This document shows, one piece after another, positions 26,339-35,500 of a DNA stretch of 64,000 nucleotides; positions within the stretch are counted from its first letter, which is position 1; every line of letters begins with the position of its first letter. This stretch comes from Spongiimicrobium salis. Its GTDB lineage: Bacteria; Bacteroidota; Bacteroidia; Flavobacteriales; Flavobacteriaceae. Location: assembly GCF_043678055.1 (NCBI RefSeq), contig NZ_JBHEQA010000005.1, positions 62,001 through 126,000 of the forward strand, in the 5' to 3' direction. The position numbers and the translations under genes are program-made. The notes under the pieces were generated by a model, which worked only from the letters and a program-made list of their open reading frames with translations, was not told the DNA's origin and did not search any database.

Positions 26339-27502
26339 ATGTCAAGAATATTAGTTATAGAGGATGAATCGGCCATTCGGAGAGTATTGGTGAAGATTCT
26401 TTCGGAAGAGAATGATAATTATAAAGTCTTTGATGAGGAAGACGGTTTAAAAGGTTTGGAGGTCATAAAAAAAGAAGATTTTGATTTGGTGCTCTGTGAT
26501 ATTAAGATGCCTAAAATGGATGGTGTTGAGGTATTGGAAGCGGTGCGTAAAATTAAACCCGAGATTCCATTTATTATGATTTCGGGTCATGGCGACTTGG
26601 ATACAGCGGTCAACACCATGCGTCTGGGTGCTTTTGATTATATCTCTAAACCCCCAGATTTGAATCGTTTGCTTACTGCTGTACGCAATGCTTTGGATCG
26701 CAAGGAATTGGTGGTGGAAAATAAAATTCTAAAGAAAAAAGTAAGCAAGAATTACGAAATGGTGGGAGATAGTAAGGCTATTACCCGTATCCAAGATATT
26801 ATAGAGAAAGTGGCACCCACCGATGCCCGTGTATTGATTACAGGGCCTAATGGAACGGGAAAAGAACTGGTAGCACATTGGATTCATGAGAAAAGCCAAC
26901 GTAGTACAGCACCTTTTATAGAAGTAAATTGTGCTGCAATACCTTCGGAATTAATTGAAAGTGAATTGTTCGGTCATGTCAAAGGAGCATTTACTTCAGC
27001 CGTTAAAGATCGAGCAGGTAAGTTTGAAGCTGCGAATAACGGAACTATTTTCTTGGATGAAATTGGGGATATGAGCTTATCTGCCCAAGCTAAAGTTTTA
27101 AGGGCACTGCAAGAGAATAAAATTTCCAGAGTAGGTACGGACAAGGATATTAAAGTAAATGTACGGGTAGTTGCCGCAACCAATAAAGACTTGGCGAAAG
27201 AAATAGCCGCAGGAAATTTTAGAGAAGATCTGTATCATCGTTTGGCTGTTATTTTAGTGAAAGTGCCCGCGCTTAATGATAGAAGGGAAGATATTTCTTT
27301 GTTGATTACGCATTTTGCAAAGAAAATTGCTTCCGAACAAGGTACGGCGCCCAAAACATTTTCGGATAAAGCAGTAGGTCTTTTGGAAGGTTATGATTGG
27401 ACAGGGAATATTCGAGAACTCCGGAATGTTGTGGAACGTCTAATCATTTTAGGGGGGAGTGAGATTACCGAGGAAGATGTAAACATGTTTGCAAGTAAAT
27501 AA
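26339..27502 (+). CDS. Sigma-54-interaction (NtrC-like) response regulator without a Fis-type HTH
   Basis: 387 residues. The receiver domain spans 1-120 with phospho-acceptor Asp54 in LVLCDIKMP. The AAA+ domain has Walker A GPNGTGKE (169-176) and Walker B GTIFLDE (235-241). The sigma-54 contact loop is GAFTSA (216-221), not the usual GAFTGA. The chain ends right after NIRELRNVVERLIILGGSEI and a short tail (FASK), so the C-terminal Fis/HTH domain is absent. It should be an ATPase driven by phosphorylation that does not bind DNA by itself in the ordinary way. No histidine kinase gene is adjacent. Confidence 0.92.
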   Translation: MSRILVIEDESAIRRVLVKILSEENDNYKVFDEEDGLKGLEVIKKEDFDLVLCDIKMPKMDGVEVLEAVRKIKPEIPFIMISGHGDLDTAVNTMRLGAFDYISKPPDLNRLLTAVRNALDRKELVVENKILKKKVSKNYEMVGDSKAITRIQDIIEKVAPTDARVLITGPNGTGKELVAHWIHEKSQRSTAPFIEVNCAAIPSELIESELFGHVKGAFTSAVKDRAGKFEAANNGTIFLDEIGDMSLSAQAKVLRALQENKISRVGTDKDIKVNVRVVAATNKDLAKEIAAGNFREDLYHRLAVILVKVPALNDRREDISLLITHFAKKIASEQGTAPKTFSDKAVGLLEGYDWTGNIRELRNVVERLIILGGSEITEEDVNMFASK

Positions 27503-27557
27503 GAAGAAGAAAAACATGAAAAGGAACAATTTTTAGATCGATCAAAATTAAAGAATT

Positions 27558-27722
27558 ATGAAAAAATTGAAAGTACAAGTGTTGACAGGAACAGCGCTAA
27601 AAAATATCTCCGGGGGAGAAATGAAGACTTTTCAGGGAAAAGTGGCTGGTGTTCAAGTTACTGGAACAGGAGGAGGTTTAGGAGCTGGGTCGCGTATACA
27701 ATTAAGAGGAAACAGATCCTAA
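27558..27722 (+). CDS. 54-residue peptide: double-glycine leader joined to a SusC/RagA plug motif
   Basis: The ORF runs from ATG 27558 to TAA 27722, 55 bases after the response regulator on the same strand. Residues 1-20 look like a double-glycine leader: Leu9, Leu14, Ile17, Gly19 and Gly20 fall at -12, -7, -4, -2 and -1, the spacing of ComA/PCAT-type leaders, ending LKNISGG. Residues 21-54 reproduce the conserved plug segment of SusC/RagA TonB-dependent receptors: GKVAGVQVTG (27-36), then GAGSRIQLRGNRS (42-54). Similarity stops at a stop codon exactly after NRS. It may be a secreted decoy or signalling peptide; a remnant of a broken susC gene is the main alternative. A palindromic terminator follows at 27825. 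Expression is not shown. Confidence 0.55.
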   Translation: MKKLKVQVLTGTALKNISGGEMKTFQGKVAGVQVTGTGGGLGAGSRIQLRGNRS

Positions 27723-27824
27723 GAGATAGCATGGTTCATTTTCCCTTAAAATAGGCAATACTACCTTCTTTAAAATAGCCTCTTAGCCTTGAGCAAGAAT
27801 AAGCTATAGTGAAATTAAAAAAAT

Positions 27825-27856
27825 AAAACCTTACCATCATATGATGGTAAGGTTTT
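27825..27856. terminator. Perfect 32-bp palindromic terminator
   Basis: AAAACCTTACCATCAT is followed directly by its reverse complement, with T and A tracts on the two sides. It lies between the peptide gene and the converging gene ending at 27904, so it serves both. Confidence 0.85.
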
Positions 27857-27903
27857 TCATTATGGCTTAAACAAAAAAACAAACGGTATTCAAATTTTTT
27901 TGG

Positions 27904-28593
27904 CTAACGGATACAATCCTCTAACTTCTGTATGGCTTTATATGCCATGGTTTTAGCCTTGATATTGTAGTAACGCTTAGCTTCTGGTATTTTCTTATTC
28001 TCTAATTGCCGTTCACATTTTCTATATAAAGTATAGGCAAAATTGTAGGCTGCTTTGCAATCTACAGTGTTGATTACTTCATCCAAGGAATGTTGAAAAT
28101 CTACCAAACTTTGGTCAATTTTTTCTTTGAGCATTTTATTTTCCGGTAGTATCAAAGTTCTTTTTTCCCTTCTAGAAGAAATTGTACTTAAAGAAAGGGG
28201 ATGGGTAGCGTAGCTGCGATCGTGCAAATCATGCCTTTCCAAAGCATTCAAACCATAGGTCGTACTTTCCATAGCCCTTCTTAAAAAGATTTTGGTGCTG
28301 TCTAAAGACGTTGTTCTTGTAGCAGATTTAAGCTGTTCCAAACTTTCAAAAATACTATCTGAAGCGTAATTGCAATCGCAGGATATCAATTGTTTTCTGG
28401 TTTTTTCTATAGCGTTAATAGCTCTATAGGTGTAGAATTTGACCTTGTTAATTTCTGTTGCGCCAATTGCTCTTTTGGTTTGCGCTTTAACGTAACTTAT
28501 ATTGGAATTTGTGCTTTTACAGGGTTGTACGTTGCCATATACTGCAAAAGTTAATAGGTATAATGAAATAAATAATAAGGAATTTAATTGCAT
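27904..28593 (-). CDS. Secreted helical protein with an internal duplication
   Basis: About 229 residues from ATG 28593 (an upstream in-frame ATG at 28662 adds residues before the signal peptide). A signal peptide (LLFISLYLLTFAVYG) precedes a fully helical mature part. Two halves look alike: each has a helix, then a Cys followed by a YAS/YNFA element (SCDCNYASDSIFESLEQLK; DCKAAYNFAYTLYRKCE), then a helix of type AKxxxxxAKxxxYxAxxxLE. No known family was recognised. It is probably periplasmic or secreted. It converges on the peptide gene. Confidence 0.75.
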   Translation of the reverse strand: MQLNSLLFISLYLLTFAVYGNVQPCKSTNSNISYVKAQTKRAIGATEINKVKFYTYRAINAIEKTRKQLISCDCNYASDSIFESLEQLKSATRTTSLDSTKIFLRRAMESTTYGLNALERHDLHDRSYATHPLSLSTISSRREKRTLILPENKMLKEKIDQSLVDFQHSLDEVINTVDCKAAYNFAYTLYRKCERQLENKKIPEAKRYYNIKAKTMAYKAIQKLEDCIR

Positions 28594-28795
28594 ATTGTAG
28601 GTTTTAGATGGGGGAGATTTCTTGGGGGAAATCTGGGGTAAAGATAGTAACGCATACTTCAATTGAATTTTGTTTTTCGATGAAATACGATTTTGAAATA
28701 TGATTTTGGACGAATCGGAAACTTATGCCGTTTAACGGTAATTTTTTTTTCGGTGAATTGCAAAATACAACGACAAAAAATTATATATTCAACAC

Positions 28796-29674
28796 ATGGA
28801 TAAAGTAAATGCAAGCAATTTTAAGGCAAACAATGGGATAAGATTAACTGAAATCCCTACACTGAACAATTTGGGAAGCTCGGATAAAGAACTGAAAAAA
28901 GAATTGGAGGATATCCGGGAGGATCTGGGGGAACTTCAGGACACGCTGTACGCTCATGGTAAATATAGTGTCCTTGTATGTTTACAAGGAATGGATACTG
29001 CAGGTAAAGATAGCCTTATCCGGGAAGTGTTCAAGGATTTTAATGTTAGGGGGGTAGAGGTACATAGTTTTAAAGTGCCTACCGAATTGGAGTTGGGACA
29101 CGACTATCTGTGGAGACATTATATTGCCTTACCGGTAAAAGGGAAGTTTGGCGTATTTAACCGCACCCATTATGAAAATGTCTTGGTCACCCGAGTGCAT
29201 CCTGAATATATCATGGGAGAGCATATCCCAGGAATTCACAGTGTTGCGGATATTGATCAAAGGTTTTGGGATAAGCGTTTTGAACAGATCAATAACTTTG
29301 AACGGCATATTTCCGAAAATGGGACCATAGTGTTTAAGTTTTACCTACACCTTTCTAAAGAAGAACAACGAAATAGATTGCTGCGAAGATTGGCCTTAAC
29401 GGAAAAACATTGGAAATTTTCTCCTGGAGATCTAAAGGAACGAAAATTGTGGGATGCCTACCAAAGCTGCTACCAAGAAGCTATTTCCAGAACCTCAAAA
29501 GAACATGCCCCTTGGTATGTTATTCCTGCAGATAATAAAAAAGCGGCCCGAGTCATTGTTGCTTCGATTTTGTTGGAGGAGTTAAAAAAATACAAAGATA
29601 TTGCTGCGCCTGAGCTAGATGACAAAATAAAAGCTAATTTAGACATCTATAAAGACGAATTGAATAATGAATAA
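28796..29674 (+). CDS. ppk2: Polyphosphate kinase 2 family protein
   Basis: 292 residues of the PPK2 fold. The Walker A-like GMDTAGKD is at 65-72; GVFNRTHYENVLVTRVHP holds the Walker B/lid Arg residues; KERKLWDAYQSCYQEAI completes the signature. The enzyme moves phosphate between polyphosphate and nucleotides, usually to make ATP or GTP from the diphosphate (or ADP from AMP in class II). Single-domain length fits class I, II or III, and the subclass is not certain from sequence alone. The stop lies within the start region of the M28 peptidase frame. Confidence 0.95.
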   Translation: MDKVNASNFKANNGIRLTEIPTLNNLGSSDKELKKELEDIREDLGELQDTLYAHGKYSVLVCLQGMDTAGKDSLIREVFKDFNVRGVEVHSFKVPTELELGHDYLWRHYIALPVKGKFGVFNRTHYENVLVTRVHPEYIMGEHIPGIHSVADIDQRFWDKRFEQINNFERHISENGTIVFKFYLHLSKEEQRNRLLRRLALTEKHWKFSPGDLKERKLWDAYQSCYQEAISRTSKEHAPWYVIPADNKKAARVIVASILLEELKKYKDIAAPELDDKIKANLDIYKDELNNE

Positions 29675-29684
29675 AACAAGCGCT

Positions 29685-31079
29685 ATGAAGAAACTATGGA
29701 TTGTACTAGTATTGGTGGTTGCTCAAAGTTATGCCCAAAGTGATGACGAAAAGCAATTGAAGGCAATCTATGATGCTGCATTGACCGATGGAAAGGCCTA
29801 TGATTGGTTAAATTACCTCTCCAATCAAATCGGAGGACGACTTTCTGGCTCAGTGGAAGCACAACAAGCGGTATTGTACACAAAAAAACAATTGGATTCC
29901 TTAGGGTTGGATCGCGTCTGGTTGCAACCCGTAATGGTTCCAAAATGGGTGAGAGGCACACCAGAATTTGCCTATATAGAGAGCGATCCCGGAGTCACCA
30001 ATAATGTTGCTATTTGTGCCTTGGGCGGATCGGTGGCGACACCGAGCAATGGTATTAAGGCAAATGTTATTGAAGTACAAGGGATTGAAGAATTGGAAAG
30101 CCTTGGAAGAGCCAAGATTGAAGGTAAGATTGTATTTTTCAACAGGCCAATGGAGCCAACACAAATCAATACTTTTGCGGCCTATTCTGGTTGTGTAGAT
30201 CAACGGTATTCGGGCGCTGCAGAAGCAGGGAAGTATGGCGCTGCCGGAGTTATTGTACGGTCTATGAACCTCAGGCTGGACAATTTTCCCCACACAGGGG
30301 CGATGAGTTATGGCGATGTTCCGGTAGAAAATCGTATTCCTGCAGCCGCTATTAGTACCAATGGCGCAGAATTGTTAAGCACAACCTTAAAACTGAATCC
30401 CGACATCAAGTTCTTTTTTAGACAAAGCTGTCAACAATTAAAGGACGTAGAATCCTATAATGTTATTGGTGAAATACGGGGAAGTACGTATCCCAACGAG
30501 GTTATGATTGTTGGAGGACATCTAGATTCCTGGGATTTGGGAGATGGGTCCCATGATGATGGAGCGGGTTGTGTGCAGAGCATGGATGTATTGCGTTTGT
30601 TGAAAAAAACCGGCTATAAACCTAAGCGTACCATAAGAGTTGTTTTGTTCATGAATGAAGAGAACGGTTTGCGGGGAGGAAATAAATATGCGGAAATAGC
30701 CCGTCAAAAAAATGAAAATCATGTTTTTGCTTTGGAGAGCGATTCTGGAGGGTTTACGCCTAGAGGTTTTTCGTTCGATTGTTCTGATGAAAATTTCGCA
30801 CAAGTAGAAACGTGGAAAAAATTATTTGAGCCTTATTTGATCCATATGTTTGTAAAAGGAGGTAGTGGAGCAGATATTGGCCCTTTAAAAAATGAAACGA
30901 TGGTTCTGGCAGGATTGCGGCCCGATTCCCAACGTTATTTTGATCACCACCACGCGGAAAACGATACCTTTGAACACGTGAATAAGCGGGAATTGGAATT
31001 AGGAGCAGCTACCATGACAAGTCTGATTTACCTCTTTGATAAATACGGTATTATTATGCCCAAGAAGATAAAAGGATAA
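29685..31079 (+). CDS. Exported M28 family metallopeptidase
   Basis: Start at ATG 29685 (MKKLWIVLVLVV) gives a signal peptide ending QSYAQ; the frame opens at 29667, overlapping ppk2. A PA-type insert lies in the middle (AAGVIVRSMNLR). The M28 zinc ligands are visible: GGHLDSWD, SHDDGAG, MNEENG, ALESDSGG and the late His in DHHHAENDTF. The enzyme should be an aminopeptidase or dipeptidase in the periplasm or outside the cell. It is likely co-transcribed with ppk2 without an obvious functional link. Confidence 0.92.
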   Translation: MKKLWIVLVLVVAQSYAQSDDEKQLKAIYDAALTDGKAYDWLNYLSNQIGGRLSGSVEAQQAVLYTKKQLDSLGLDRVWLQPVMVPKWVRGTPEFAYIESDPGVTNNVAICALGGSVATPSNGIKANVIEVQGIEELESLGRAKIEGKIVFFNRPMEPTQINTFAAYSGCVDQRYSGAAEAGKYGAAGVIVRSMNLRLDNFPHTGAMSYGDVPVENRIPAAAISTNGAELLSTTLKLNPDIKFFFRQSCQQLKDVESYNVIGEIRGSTYPNEVMIVGGHLDSWDLGDGSHDDGAGCVQSMDVLRLLKKTGYKPKRTIRVVLFMNEENGLRGGNKYAEIARQKNENHVFALESDSGGFTPRGFSFDCSDENFAQVETWKKLFEPYLIHMFVKGGSGADIGPLKNETMVLAGLRPDSQRYFDHHHAENDTFEHVNKRELELGAATMTSLIYLFDKYGIIMPKKIKG

Positions 31080-31235
31080 GGGCTTAGGTTTATGGATATC
31101 TAAGAATGATTTAGGATTCCTATGGAGTAGTATGGGAAAATAGGTTGAAAAACCCATCAAGATTTTGAGAGGTTCCTCATTTGATTTTAAATCCTATTTT
31201 ATTTTGAAAAGAACGAAGATTAAATTTCCCTACTA

Positions 31236-31475
31236 TTAAGGCTGTCGCTTTCTAATGGACTTTAGGTACATGCGTTCTACTTTTTCCCTTGCCCAGAGAT
31301 TCTTGCGTAGAAAAGGGAGGCTGGATTTTATAGAGGGATCATGGGTAAAGCATCTGATATTTATTCTACGCCCCATTTCTTCCCACCCATGAGTGGCAAC
31401 AAGATACTCCAAAATGTCTACCAATTTCACGCCGTGTAAGGGATTGTTGGGTTGTTTGTGCTGTTGTGCTGCCAT
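31236..31475 (-). CDS. VF530 family (DUF2132) DNA-binding-like protein
   Basis: 79 residues with the family's conserved blocks NNPLHGVKLVDILEYLVATH, then GWEEMGRRINIRCF and DPSIKSSLPFLRK, then WAREKVE. VF530 proteins are small alpha-helical proteins reported to bind DNA; no process has been assigned. The gene follows the MBL-fold gene by 8 bases in the same direction. Confidence 0.92.
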   Translation of the reverse strand: MAAQQHKQPNNPLHGVKLVDILEYLVATHGWEEMGRRINIRCFTHDPSIKSSLPFLRKNLWAREKVERMYLKSIRKRQP

Positions 31476-31483
31476 AGGTGAGT

Positions 31484-32383
31484 TTATTTCGTGGGATAAA
31501 TAATAAATTTGTCATGAACTTTTCGCGTTGGGACATCACCCAAATGCTCCAAGGCTTGATGCAGTTCATATAAATCTTCCTTAAAAAGAGGAAGTGGTTG
31601 TTCATTGGGTTGATAGGTAGTGCCAATAGGATAATCTTTCCCTAGGGTACGGGTCATTTCAATATGATTCCCCAGAATATAGTGTATTTTATGGGTGTTT
31701 GAAAAATCTACAAGACGTTTTATACTCTTCTTAAAAGCAAACCAATCCTCCACATAGAGTCGTCCCGGATAAAAAGTATCTCCGGTCAATAAGAGTTGGG
31801 AATCCCGATCATATACAGCAATGGATGCCGATTGGTGTCCCGGAATAGGAAGAATATCTAAAATTCTATTCCCTAAATTAATGTTAACCTCTTCCTTAGG
31901 CCAATTTTTAATGTTGAAATACTGTTGCACTTCTTGTGCACTGAGACCAACTACCGTTGTGTTGGGGACTTCCTTAAATTGTGCATCTGCAGCATGATGA
32001 TCTCCGTGGCCATGGGTGTGTGCAACAACCAAAGGGGTTTTCTTTTTTAGCGTGGTTTCCCATTGTGCAATAATACGGCCAACTGTTTTCTGTAATGGAA
32101 AAGTGAAAGGATCTGCAGTCGCGCCAGTATCCATAAGTAAGGCTTTCTCTTCTCCTAAAAATAAAAACAAAAAGGGGGCTTCGTAATTTAAGCACTTGTT
32201 TTGACGTAGGATCCAGGTGCTGGGATTATATTGTACTACTTGTATGGAAACATTAGTGTCGGTCGCACATTCAGCACTGCCGTGAATCCATTGTTGTTTT
32301 TGTAGGTCCACCAATGGTTTGTCCTGTGCTGTACAGGAAAGAATATAAAATAGTAAGAATGCTATGAGTGGTATTTTGAACAT
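31484..32383 (-). CDS. MBL-fold metallohydrolase lipoprotein
   Basis: About 299 residues from ATG 32383; an ATG at 32425 would add 14 residues before the signal. Lipobox ILSC at the end of the hydrophobic N-terminus, then the metallo-beta-lactamase signature HTHGHGDHHAAD, a second metal ligand in LPIPGHQSASI, and the Asp-containing LTGDTFYPGRLYV. It is a membrane-anchored hydrolase of unknown substrate (glyoxalase II-like or lactonase-like are possible). Confidence 0.9.
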   Translation of the reverse strand: MFKIPLIAFLLFYILSCTAQDKPLVDLQKQQWIHGSAECATDTNVSIQVVQYNPSTWILRQNKCLNYEAPFLFLFLGEEKALLMDTGATADPFTFPLQKTVGRIIAQWETTLKKKTPLVVAHTHGHGDHHAADAQFKEVPNTTVVGLSAQEVQQYFNIKNWPKEEVNINLGNRILDILPIPGHQSASIAVYDRDSQLLLTGDTFYPGRLYVEDWFAFKKSIKRLVDFSNTHKIHYILGNHIEMTRTLGKDYPIGTTYQPNEQPLPLFKEDLYELHQALEHLGDVPTRKVHDKFIIYPTK

Positions 32384-32527
32384 AGCTGTAAAGATAAGGG
32401 TGGTTTTTAGATTGAACACCTTCAAATATAGGCAGAACTCTTTGAGTAATGGAATATTGAAGCTAAAGTTTTCTGACTGATACTTGCATTTTGAAATACA
32501 GCATTGGTCATGGCATCAATGGGAGAT

Positions 32528-32562
32528 TAAAAAAAGGGCGTCAAGTAATCTTGACGCCCTTT
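32528..32562 (-). terminator. Terminator of the giant secreted protein gene
   Basis: A 13-bp perfect stem (AAAGGGCGTCAAG / CTTGACGCCCTTT) with a TAAT loop. On the minus strand it ends in a run of T, 29 bases after the gene's stop. Confidence 0.9.
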
Positions 32563-32590
32563 CAGCTTGTTATATGTAAAGTTTATGGTC

Positions 32591-35500
32591 TTACTTCTTC
32601 ACCATTTTAATTCTGGAAACAATATTTCCATTAGCATCGCTTATGCGCAATACATAAATTCCTTGTGCCAGACTAGAAACATTCATAGTACCGATTCCAT
32701 CTGTGTTTACATCAACAGCAAAAGGCTTGGAAACTACTTGTCCTGAAAGATTGACAATGACTCCTGTCAAGAGCACTGGTTTTTCAGGCTTGTCTTGCAT
32801 TAAGAATTCCGCTACATCCTGTACGGGATTAGGCGTTAAGATCGCTCCATTGGCTTCTGCGTCCGCTGGAAGATTTATTACTTCGAAGTTCAAAGTAGCA
32901 ACATCAGCAATCGCTCCAGTTCGATTGGCACCCGTAAATATAGTTGCCGTAATAGTATTGGCACCTTCAGGAAGTTCAATAGCGTTGTAATCTCCTTCAA
33001 TATCCCCGTTTAGGGCAAAAGGAGCAACATTTTCAGTTCGGAAATTATTATTTCCGTTAAATCCGAAAAGAACGCTTCCCACTTCCTCGGAATCTACTTG
33101 AACAATAATGCTCAAGCCACTATCGAAATCACCTAGGTTGATTACTTCACCTTCTGTAAGAGGTCTAATGACTTCATTGGTTTCTGTATTCACAAGGGCA
33201 AAATTGGATGCCATTGGTACCACGTCATCCACTATGGTGAAGTTGACGCTTAATGAAGTTCCAGCGTTTCCTCTTCCGGCTATTCCTGAGAAAGGAGTAA
33301 CGGTTAAGGAGTTGGCTCCAATATCCAATGCAAAAGGTCTGAAGTCTCCATCAATATCACCTCCAAGGGCATAAGGAGCGAAGTTCTCCGTAAAACGTCT
33401 TCCATTATAATCAAAGACTACACTGCCCACTTCGTCTTCAGAAAGAAGCGCTTGGATGTTCAAGTTATCGGCACCTATAGTAGAAAGGTTTATTTCATCC
33501 CCTTCAGATAAGAACTGAATAACTTCGTTGGTGTCCGCGTTGATCAAAGCAAGATCGGTTACCGCAGGAGCATTGGAATCCACTACGGTAAAGGAAACCG
33601 TTGCGGCACTTCCCGCATCTCCTGTACCATTTGGTCCAGAGAATGGCGTTGCAGTAATAGTATTTGCCCCTAATGGGAAGTTAATACCATTAAAATTCCC
33701 ATCATTGTCTCCGGCAATGGTATAAGGTGCAAAGTTTTCGGTTTGTACTCCATTTTCACCATTCAGATCGAATACCACACTTCCAACAGGCGTATCTCCA
33801 GTTTCGGCGATAACACTGAGGCTAGAGGTGGACAACGTGGCGAGGTCAATGACATCTCCATCGGCTAATGGACCAATGATTGCATTGGCATCCGCATCGA
33901 CTAAAGTGAACGAAGCGACTTCCGGACCTTCCAATACTTCCAGCGTAATGTCAACTGGTGTAACCGGGTTGATAGGATCATTGCTACTTACAATGGCCGC
34001 TGACGTATAAGTAATACCACCTTCAAGGCCTTCTGCACTGATTTCAATAGGAATATCCACAGATTCACCAGGTGCTAAAGTTCCCGTGATAGGTGGTGTA
34101 AAAGTAACCGCCAAATTGTTCTCCAAGTACGCATTGTTAAAGATTACCTGAAGGCCTGATGTTCCTCCTGGAGCTTCAATACCTACGGTGCTTGAAGTCA
34201 ATAATGCCGTAGTAAGATCGGCATACTGCATCTTAAAGGAACCGTCAGGGAATAGAATAATTTGGAACGTCACAGGAGCATCGTTTGCCAAGAAACGTGG
34301 TGTAGCCTCATATTGGATGATAAAACGTTCGGAATTGCCTTCATAGAAGACCCCGGTACCATTTTGTGGCTCAATATCATCCCACATTCCAGCAATGAAG
34401 TTATTAGGACTTCCTGTACCTGGAATTTGTGCATTGATAAAATCAATACCCACAATAGGAGAGAAGGTCACATAACCATTCGCAGAAATCGTGATTTCAT
34501 TTTGAATTTCTCCGTAGAAAGAGAAGTCAAAGGATAGTGGAACAGTCTCGTTTCCATCGGCTCCTACATTGGCTTGGATACCAGTTCCACTGATATCTAT
34601 AAAGTCAAATGCAGGTCCACCGCTATTACTGTCTACGAAAGTGTATCCAAAACTATCCGGACCACCACTCGTGTTACGGAACGTTTGTCCTACTCTGTTA
34701 TCGGCAGCTTGCTTACTTCTCAATGGCTCAAAATCCAAACGATCATAGCTTGGGAAAGTTGCTGTAGCCGTTCCTTCAGGTGTAAAGGCAGAAGGAGGTG
34801 CTACAGAGTACACCAACGGGCTTCCGCCATTGTTGCTCAATGTAATATTCTCCGTTGTGGTCTCCTCTTCGGTCAGGGTCACTGAAAGGGAAGCAGGATC
34901 GATACCAAGAACTGGAGGATCTATTCCCTCACCACTTAAGCTAATGGTAATGGATTCGTTACCAAACCCATCATTACTGACAATAGTAATATCGTCGGTT
35001 ATTTCACCTACAGAAGTTGGCGCGAATGTTACCGTTACTGCGGTCGCTTCTCCTGGATCTAAAGAAATAGGTGCAGATAAATCCAACTGGAAATCAGAAT
35101 TTTCATTGGAAAGCTCACTGATTTCAAGAACACTGGTACCTGTATTTTCAATACTCACCATGGCCTCACTGGTTAAACCAATAAAAATAGGCTCAAACAC
35201 AAGCATTTCATCCGATACTGCAATTTCTGGAGTACCAATTACGGTAAGCTCAAATAAAGCAGTACTATTACTCTTATCAGGTGCATTGGAAGAAACGCTC
35301 AATTCATCAAAGAACACTCCATCATTCAATTCCGTAGCATCCAAGGTCACCGTAAGTTCTCTAGAACCTCCAGCAGCAATAGCACCAGATACATCGCTAA
35401 TAGCGCTGATAAAAGGAGTAAGTGGCATAGAAGGTCTGTTGAAACGTAAAGCCAAACCATCTCTTATATAATCAGCGTTAAAGACTACCTGAGCTCCGTC

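Noticed and set aside
34830..35471. 213-codon plus-strand ORF, and others of 95-254 codons within 32703-39989
   Set aside because: They are antisense frames inside the giant secreted-protein gene, rich in Ser/Thr/Pro, a typical shadow of repetitive coding sequence.
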